A stretch of 19,662 nt of DNA. Origin: Verrucomicrobiia bacterium (GTDB taxonomy: Bacteria; Verrucomicrobiota; Verrucomicrobiia; Limisphaerales; UBA1319). Below, piece after piece: positions 14,822 through 19,662 of the stretch. How positions within the stretch are numbered: the first letter of the stretch is position 1; each line of letters starts with the position of its first letter. The DNA is taken from positions 1-19,662 of the forward strand of contig JADGRT010000011.1 of the NCBI GenBank assembly GCA_017880715.1, given 5' to 3'. Below the pieces are notes generated by a model. It had not been told where the DNA came from. It made no database searches and was given only the letters and a program-made list of their open reading frames with translations. Position numbers and translations under genes: made by a program.

Positions 14822-16147
14822 CTACCCGGTTCCCAGGCCCTTGGCGGCCAGGAGGCCGACATTGGCATGGCGGAGTTTATGGGATAGCTCGATGGCGATG
14901 TTGCGCATCACCAACATTCCCAAATGCGGTTCGTTCTGGACTAATTTGTTGAAGGCGGCCCGCTGAATCACCAGCACAATGCTCGCCTGGCTGGCCACGG
15001 CGCTGGTCATACGCGCGGTGCTGTCGAGAAACGCCTGCTCGCCAAAAATCTGGCCGTTGCGCATCGACGCCACCGGCTTGGCCCGCTCCTCCAGCAAAAT
15101 GTCGATCTCTCCCCGCATCACCACATAGCCCTCGTTTCCGGAATCGCCCTTGGCAAAAACCTTTTCGCCTGGCCGGACCAGCTTCTGCGTAAACAACCGC
15201 GCGATTTTCCGCAACTCACCGTCTCCCAATCCTTCAAAGACCGCCAGGCTGCGAAGCAGATTGATGATCGCCACCCCCACCTTTTGATCCTGAAAATTCT
15301 GATCCACGATCTCCACCATCCGCGCCGCAGGCGCTGTCAGTGACGTGTTTTCCAGGATGTACAGCAGGTTGAGCTTGACCAGTTTGACCACATCCGTGCA
15401 CCGTCCGTTTTCAAAATAGAACGCCGGCAGGTATGCCACCGGCACAAAACCGAGCTGCTCGGCGCTCTTGAGCAGCCGCGGCGCCGTCATCAATACATCC
15501 ACCTCGACCGTCACCGCATTGAATTGTTCCTGGGCCGCTTTCAGGATCTGATGAAACATGGCGCCCATGGACAAATCATCCGTGGCGAACGAATCCACGA
15601 TGCGCAGACACCGGTCCTGCTCGTCATAGCCATACGCCAGTCCCGCGACGATTTTGTCTTCCCGCTGCCCCAGGAAAGCCCGCACCGGCGAAGCCACCGG
15701 CAGACGTAACACCCCCCACCCCAAGTTGTAGCCGCCGCTGATCTCCCGCGGTGGATTGACAACCTGCGCCTGCTGTCTCCCCAATTCGAAATCCTCGGCC
15801 GTCGCATCGCGAAACTTCAGCTCGCTCTGCAGCGCGTAGCCCGTCATGCCATCTCGCACCGGCACCGGGCTGGCAATCTTGAGATTCCCGAGGACAAACG
15901 CCGCCAGCTCGCCAACCTGCGGCAGCGACTCCGACCACGGCAGGCGGGTCATCAGCGCCGGCTGGCTGATCAACACATAATACAACACCCCTTCCCATAC
16001 CTGTTGGAAATGCTTGAAAGGTTGAAACCCCACGCACCTGTACCCTTGCTTCTCGAACAACGCCTGTTGCTGGTTATCCGAAGCCAGCACCCGCACCACC
16101 ACCAAATGCCCTCGCTGCTCCGCCAGACGATTCACCGTGTCAACCAC
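14822..16147 (-). CDS. GNAT acetyltransferase-like protein with C-terminal cyclic-nucleotide-binding domain (5' end possibly lost)
   Basis: 441 residues from a GTG at 16147. The start shows only the second half of a GNAT fold (VLASDNQQQALFEKQGYR, about 21-38). A second GNAT-like region covers about 110-265 (RLLKSAEQLGF..VAYLPAF). A cyclic-nucleotide-binding domain follows at about 301-425, with a phosphate-binding cassette FGEQAFLDSTARMTSA at 368-383 that keeps the Glu and Arg. It may be a cAMP- or cGMP-controlled acetyltransferase, as known in mycobacteria with the opposite domain order; substrate unknown. Upstream of the GTG the same frame stays open for 25 codons to a TGA at 16222-16220 and still reads like GNAT sequence, but holds no ATG, GTG or TTG. 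The gene therefore seems truncated, or starts at a CTG near 16201. Confidence 0.72.
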   Translation of the reverse strand: MVDTVNRLAEQRGHLVVVRVLASDNQQQALFEKQGYRCVGFQPFKHFQQVWEGVLYYVLISQPALMTRLPWSESLPQVGELAAFVLGNLKIASPVPVRDGMTGYALQSELKFRDATAEDFELGRQQAQVVNPPREISGGYNLGWGVLRLPVASPVRAFLGQREDKIVAGLAYGYDEQDRCLRIVDSFATDDLSMGAMFHQILKAAQEQFNAVTVEVDVLMTAPRLLKSAEQLGFVPVAYLPAFYFENGRCTDVVKLVKLNLLYILENTSLTAPAARMVEIVDQNFQDQKVGVAIINLLRSLAVFEGLGDGELRKIARLFTQKLVRPGEKVFAKGDSGNEGYVVMRGEIDILLEERAKPVASMRNGQIFGEQAFLDSTARMTSAVASQASIVLVIQRAAFNKLVQNEPHLGMLVMRNIAIELSHKLRHANVGLLAAKGLGTG

Positions 16148-16214
16148 CGCGACCGCGGAACCATCCGTGTAACTTTCCGGCCGAAAAAGCTGCCGGCCCA
16201 GGTTCGTAATCCGT

Positions 16215-18371
16215 TTATTTCATCGGCTCCCTGACTAGTCGGGCCAGACCGGTCGTCCAGTCCAGCGTCACGACTCGCTCAGCCACCGCGAACCTCCAGA
16301 CATCGCCTTCAGTGCTCGCCTTCACCGTCCGGATGGGCTGGCCCGTGCCCGCCCAGGACAGCGCCACGGCGTTGCGCCAATTCGCGGCCTGCTTGCTCAA
16401 CCGCACGGTGAACATCGTCTGGTTCCTCTCGCCCGCACGTCCTTCGCTGGCCAGGTCCTCAGTCACAACCTTCACCTCGGCGGACGTCACTAGCGGTTCC
16501 AGGCGCAGAACGGCTTTGGCACTCCGCATCACGAAGGCGCTTCCTTCGCGCACGGCTGCCCGGCTTTCGGGATGGAAACGCAACTCCAGCGCCCGCGGCT
16601 GGTCGGTCACGACTTCGTCACAGACCAGCAACACATCCGGCTTGAGGTAGAGCAGGTGGCGCACGTGCCGCCGCAATCCCAACGCGCGCGGATACGCCTC
16701 CGCCGAGTCGCCGCTCATCTGGTCCAGTTCAGCCGTGGACGAAGCTCGCAGGATTTTCGGCCGGGCTTTCACGGCCAGCGCCTGGGCTCCTTGAAACCAT
16801 TGCTGGCCCTCGCCGAGTTGCCCGCGACCGTCCACCAGCAGCGTGTTGTGCTGGCCCGTCCACTTGGACCGGTAACCGTCGTCGCGCAGCAGCCATTCGC
16901 CCGAGCCGAACAGGACGAAATGGTTGGCGTCCGGATGCACGTGGCCGCCGCCGGGGTCGTAGGTGAACGCTTGAACGGCCGTGTGTCCGAGGTAGGGGCC
17001 GCATTTGAAAACCACCAGCGACTCGTCGCCCGACCAGCCCGAGCGGGCGGAAACCAGGCCCATATCATCGAAGTGGCGCAGGGTCGGCAGCGACAGTGGC
17101 GGCGTCGCGGCGACGCTGGGGTCAAACCAGACAAGGTTCAACCACGGCGCTCCAGGTGCGGAAACATCCGCATCGTCAATCTGCTGCGCCAGCCATTGGG
17201 CGTGATCGTCGTGGAACTCACGGGCCAACCCACGCAACAGGTAGTCCGGTCCATACCAGTGGCTGCGCGGACAGTCGGCGATATCGACGATGCAATTATT
17301 GCGGGTCCAGGCGCGGCGTGGCAGGGCCAGATACTGGGCGTAGCGCGCCGTGTTCCGCCACCAGTCGTTTTCGTAGAGGTTCACGCCGAGCCGGGTGCGG
17401 GCGAGGTCCATGAACTTGAGCATGTACTCGACGCCATACTCCCAGTAACCCACGCCTTCATGACTCGCCCCGTCCGAACCCAAGGCGGCCATCGTCCGCT
17501 GAAACTTGTCCAGCGGCAGGCCCATCCACATGGAAGCGTCGTCCACTTCGTCGAACAAGGCCAGCCCTACGACGGCCATCCCGGAAATGTTCACCCAAAG
17601 ATGATTCTGGAGATAGGACTTTTGCCACCAGGCTTTGCCCGTCGCCGCAGCCTCGAACATAGCGGTGGTTCGTTTGACCAGCGTGTCGCGAATGGTGCGT
17701 CGCGCCTCGTCGCCGAGATCGGCATGGCACCAGTCATAGACTATGCCTAAACCAAAAAGTTGGTGCCCGGCCGCCAGGTCCATGCCGTCGATGCCTCCCA
17801 AGCCCCAGGTTTTGTAACCACACGACGCGAGCGCCCATTGGCGTGCGGCGTCAAGATATTGCCGCTCGCCGGACAGCACCCAGGCCATCGCGAGCACCGG
17901 CAGGGTGCTGCCCACGTCGCGTTGCCACAATTGCTCATCGCCGCTGTAGTTATCCTGCTCGCGGTAGGCGGGTGGACCGCGCTGGACGGCGCGGTCAGCC
18001 AATTCCCGGAGTTCCTTCCACATCGGCGCGTGCGTGGTCTGAATGGCCTGACGCAGTTCGGTAATGCGAGCGGCGTCGAGATAAAGCCGGGGGTGGATGC
18101 CGCGCACCTTCTCCAGCGAGGAGGGGATGGGATGGAGGCGATATTTGTCGAACCGGCTCAGCCGCGCAATGGGTTCCACGATGCGCAGGCTGCCGAGGCT
18201 GCCTTCGCGAGTGCGGGCCACTCGCGTAACGGCAACGGTCTTGGCGCGCGGCTGCCAGCCACCGGTGTCGGACTCGAACCGCCAGGAGACGGGTTCGGCG
18301 GCGGCGCCAGTTCTTGCCATCCAAGGGCAAACGGACAACACCAACGTCGCAGCCAGGAGGACGGTTTTCAT
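16215..18371 (-). CDS. Secreted heparinase II/III-family protein (DUF4962-type N-terminal domain)
   Basis: 718 residues from the ATG at 18371, which gives a clean signal peptide (MKTVLLAATLVLSV..., ending near GAAAEP); an ATG at 18407 would add 12 residues. An N-terminal beta segment and an all-helical toroid (about 90-400) carry NHLWVNISG (N256, H257) and the Tyr-rich YWEYGVEY (about 309). A C-terminal beta-sandwich carries DPGGGHVHPDANHF (His 477, 479 and 484). These are the positions of catalytic or metal-binding Asn/His/Tyr residues in polysaccharide lyases of the heparinase II/III superfamily. It probably cleaves a uronic-acid-containing glycan by elimination in the periplasm or outside the cell; the exact polymer is unknown. 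It is not functionally linked to the cytochromes by sequence. It lies 67 bases upstream of the GNAT/cNMP gene on the same strand. Confidence 0.85.
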   Translation of the reverse strand: MKTVLLAATLVLSVCPWMARTGAAAEPVSWRFESDTGGWQPRAKTVAVTRVARTREGSLGSLRIVEPIARLSRFDKYRLHPIPSSLEKVRGIHPRLYLDAARITELRQAIQTTHAPMWKELRELADRAVQRGPPAYREQDNYSGDEQLWQRDVGSTLPVLAMAWVLSGERQYLDAARQWALASCGYKTWGLGGIDGMDLAAGHQLFGLGIVYDWCHADLGDEARRTIRDTLVKRTTAMFEAAATGKAWWQKSYLQNHLWVNISGMAVVGLALFDEVDDASMWMGLPLDKFQRTMAALGSDGASHEGVGYWEYGVEYMLKFMDLARTRLGVNLYENDWWRNTARYAQYLALPRRAWTRNNCIVDIADCPRSHWYGPDYLLRGLAREFHDDHAQWLAQQIDDADVSAPGAPWLNLVWFDPSVAATPPLSLPTLRHFDDMGLVSARSGWSGDESLVVFKCGPYLGHTAVQAFTYDPGGGHVHPDANHFVLFGSGEWLLRDDGYRSKWTGQHNTLLVDGRGQLGEGQQWFQGAQALAVKARPKILRASSTAELDQMSGDSAEAYPRALGLRRHVRHLLYLKPDVLLVCDEVVTDQPRALELRFHPESRAAVREGSAFVMRSAKAVLRLEPLVTSAEVKVVTEDLASEGRAGERNQTMFTVRLSKQAANWRNAVALSWAGTGQPIRTVKASTEGDVWRFAVAERVVTLDWTTGLARLVREPMK

Positions 18372-18468
18372 AGCTTGTTTGGTTGGACGATGGCGGTTGC
18401 CGTTCATTCACCGGTCGAGTAATGGCACGTCTGGGTATAAGACGCTTGCCTCGAATCGACTCCAGACT

Positions 18469-18474
18469 ATTATA
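18469..18474 (-). promoter_or_regulatory. Possible -10 box (TATAAT) for the heparinase-like gene
   Basis: A perfect TATAAT on the minus strand about 98 bases upstream of the ATG at 18371. The hexamers 16-18 bases upstream are poor -35 matches, so the call is weak. Confidence 0.25.
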
Positions 18475-18684
18475 TGGCCTATAGCTATCGGAAGGCGTCT
18501 GCCATGAATGATCACGGGTGTATGCTTTCCAGCGGCAATTGACTCAGTCCATGCCTAATTAGAGAACGTTCGGACTTTCAGCCCTCGTTTGCCTGGGCAG
18601 CAAATCGGCCCGCCGTTCGAGGACGCTGGGGGAGGCGTCGATTGTCGCCTTGCCAGCCGGGCGGCGACGGGGCATCTTCCAGAC

Positions 18685-18927
18685 ATGAAAACGACCAGTG
18701 TTCAACAGGTGCCGCAGCGGTGGACTGAGATTCTCGGTTGGGTCGCTGCGGGCGAAGAAGTCGAGGTGACCCAGCAGGACAAGGTCGTCGCCAAAGTCGT
18801 GCCCGCTCCATCCGCACGGGTGCCGCAACCGGATTTCCTGGCGCGTGCCCAAGCCATTTGGGGCGCGCATCCGGCAGGCAAGACGCTCAGCGCGGTGGTC
18901 GCGGAAGCGCGGGGAGACGAATCGTGA
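18685..18927 (+). CDS. Type II antitoxin, Phd/YefM-like
   Basis: 80 residues. The ATG at 18685 gives the typical start MKTTSVQQVPQRWTEILGWV. The pattern V..GEEVEVTQ..KVVAKVVP (about 20-41) is that of Phd/YefM-fold DNA-binding antitoxins. The C-terminal half (about 45-80) would be the flexible toxin-binding segment. The frame is open further upstream, but that extension lacks family similarity. The stop overlaps the start of the toxin gene (GTGA), so the two are translated together. The antitoxin should neutralise the toxin and repress the pair. Confidence 0.85.
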   Translation: MKTTSVQQVPQRWTEILGWVAAGEEVEVTQQDKVVAKVVPAPSARVPQPDFLARAQAIWGAHPAGKTLSAVVAEARGDES

Positions 18928-19352
18928 CCTATCTTGACACCGGCTGCTTTGTCAAACTGTACTACCCGGAACCGGAAAGCCCCCAAGTCATCGCCGCCAT
19001 CCAGGGCAAGCCAGTCTGCTACTCCCCGCTGCATGAACTTGAGTTCGTAAACGCGCTCCAACTGAAGGTGTTCTTCAAGAGCGCGACGGCCGCCCAAGTG
19101 ACGGCGGCGCGGGCGCTGGTGGAAGCAGACTTGAAGTCGGGCGTGCTCTTCTCGGCCAGCGGGGATTGGAAGGAAACCTTTCAGGAGGCCGTGAAGCTGG
19201 CGGAGCAGCATACCGGCTCGCTGGGCTGCCGGTCGCTCGACGTTCTGCATTGCGCGGCGGCGAAAGTGCTGGCGGCGACCGAGTTTATCAGCACGGACGG
19301 GCGGCAGAAGAAGCTCGCGGCGGTGATGGGGTTGAATCTGGTGGCGATTTGA
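18924..19352 (+). CDS. vapC: Type II toxin, VapC-like PIN-domain ribonuclease
   Basis: 142 residues from a GTG start. The PIN-domain acidic residues are in place: D5 (YLDTGCFVKLYY), E40 (ELEFVNAL), D106 (RSLDVLHCAAA) and D125 (FISTDGRQKKLA). Such toxins are Mg-dependent RNases that cleave tRNA or rRNA. The GTG start overlaps the antitoxin stop by 4 bases, the normal antitoxin-first order. The frame is intact, so the pair is probably functional. The symbol reflects family membership only. Confidence 0.88.
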   Translation: MTYLDTGCFVKLYYPEPESPQVIAAIQGKPVCYSPLHELEFVNALQLKVFFKSATAAQVTAARALVEADLKSGVLFSASGDWKETFQEAVKLAEQHTGSLGCRSLDVLHCAAAKVLAATEFISTDGRQKKLAAVMGLNLVAI

Positions 19353-19584
19353 AGCGAGGGAATCGTCCGGGTTCTGGGGTCAGCCCTTAAGATATAAGTT
19401 AATATTATTTCGAGGTTTCGAGACGCAGATGCGGTAAGGCATGGGGGGGGGTACGTCAGGATGTAAGATTCCGCTGAAATACCCCGTAGCGGCGACTCGG
19501 CAGAGCGCCGCCGACTTCTCGGTTTCCGGCGAAGAATGCGGCGCTCTGCCGAGACGCCGCTACGCCGGCAAGGGGTTGAAATCG
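19353..19584. other. Non-coding region after the toxin gene
   Basis: Contains a GGGGGGGG-type run (about 19443-19451) and the long inverted repeat at 19485-19564. Open frames here follow from the repeat composition and show no recognisable product. Confidence 0.5.
19485..19564. repeat. Near-perfect 27-bp inverted repeat (large hairpin, possible MITE- or REP-type element)
   Basis: Left arm 19485-19511 and right arm 19538-19564 are reverse complements at 26 of 27 positions (the mismatch is the central A). They begin CGTAGCGGCG and contain CTCGGCAGAGCGCCGC. The 26-base interior can itself pair partly (CTTC with GAAG). There is no T run, so it is a poor intrinsic terminator. Size and symmetry fit a non-autonomous dispersed element. 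Confidence 0.75.
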
Positions 19585-19662
19585 TCATTCTCCGAAGCCC
19601 GTGGCCGGATCCTTGTCTGGCAATACGCTGCTCACTTGCGCGCCCAAAAGGACACCCGGCAC
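19585..19662 (-). CDS. Possible C-terminal end of a minus-strand gene entering from the right edge
   Basis: 25 codons end in TGA at 19587-19585, reading VPGVLLGAQV...LPDKDPATGFGE. The start Pro-Gly-Val-Leu-Leu-Gly-Ala-Gln followed by Leu-Pro resembles the last helix of membrane permeases such as TauE/SafE, but 25 residues are too few to be sure. Chance openness cannot be excluded. Confidence 0.3.
   Translation of the reverse strand: MPGVLLGAQVSSVLPDKDPATGFGE

Noticed and set aside
19485..19564. Intrinsic terminator of the toxin-antitoxin operon
   Set aside because: Strong stem, but a 26-base interior and no U run; better described as an inverted-repeat element.

Overview
The window is a cytochrome-dense locus, most likely from a Verrucomicrobiota-type (PVC) bacterium of moderately high GC. 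That assignment is inference. It rests on a secreted nonaheme cytochrome ending in a C-terminal module (VSSDL..W....FYRL) that recurs in secreted verrucomicrobial and planctomycete proteins, a DUF4962/heparinase II/III-type lyase, and GTCCC/GGGAC and CCCGGCG/CGCCGGG hairpin repeats of a kind often seen in PVC intergenic DNA. No rRNA, tRNA, CRISPR array or transposase was seen.

Left part, all minus strand. Six tightly packed genes run from about 8016 down to 732: an octaheme c-type cytochrome with a C-terminal membrane anchor, a HydC/FdnI-type diheme cytochrome b, an N-terminally anchored triheme cytochrome, an NHL beta-propeller protein, a 20-heme cytochrome and a 7-heme cytochrome. Two junctions are ATGA overlaps, and the other gaps are 4, 47 and 9 bases. 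Beyond a 399-base gap with its own extended -10 promoter, the start of another paired-CXXCH cytochrome (332 to 1) leaves the window.

Middle. A 693-base AT-rich divergent region carries direct repeats and palindromes. It is followed by a plus-strand nonaheme secreted cytochrome (8710-10815) with a strong intrinsic terminator, then a hairpin-repeat cluster. An Rrf2-type regulator with three cysteines (11117-11575) is divergent from a second plus-strand electron-transfer module. In that module the octaheme c part and the cytochrome b part are one fused protein (11801-13693), followed by a homologue of the triheme cytochrome (13701-14807).

Right part. On the minus strand lie a GNAT/cyclic-nucleotide-binding protein that looks truncated at its 5' end and a heparinase II/III-like secreted protein. 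On the plus strand there is a Phd/YefM-VapC toxin-antitoxin pair, then a near-perfect 27-bp inverted repeat and, at the edge, the possible 3' end of a further minus-strand gene.

Reading of the system (inference). The b-type membrane subunits resemble the split CbcBA and fused CbcL menaquinol oxidoreductases known from Geobacter. They would pass electrons from the quinone pool through their own c-haems to the triheme partners, then to the 20- and 7-heme periplasmic wires and to secreted acceptors such as the nonaheme protein. That would make this an extracellular or respiratory electron-export locus with two alternative quinol-oxidising entry points. No porin or outer-membrane barrel gene is visible here. 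About 60 c-type haem sites, counting spaced CX3CH and CX4CH motifs, are encoded in 15 kb.
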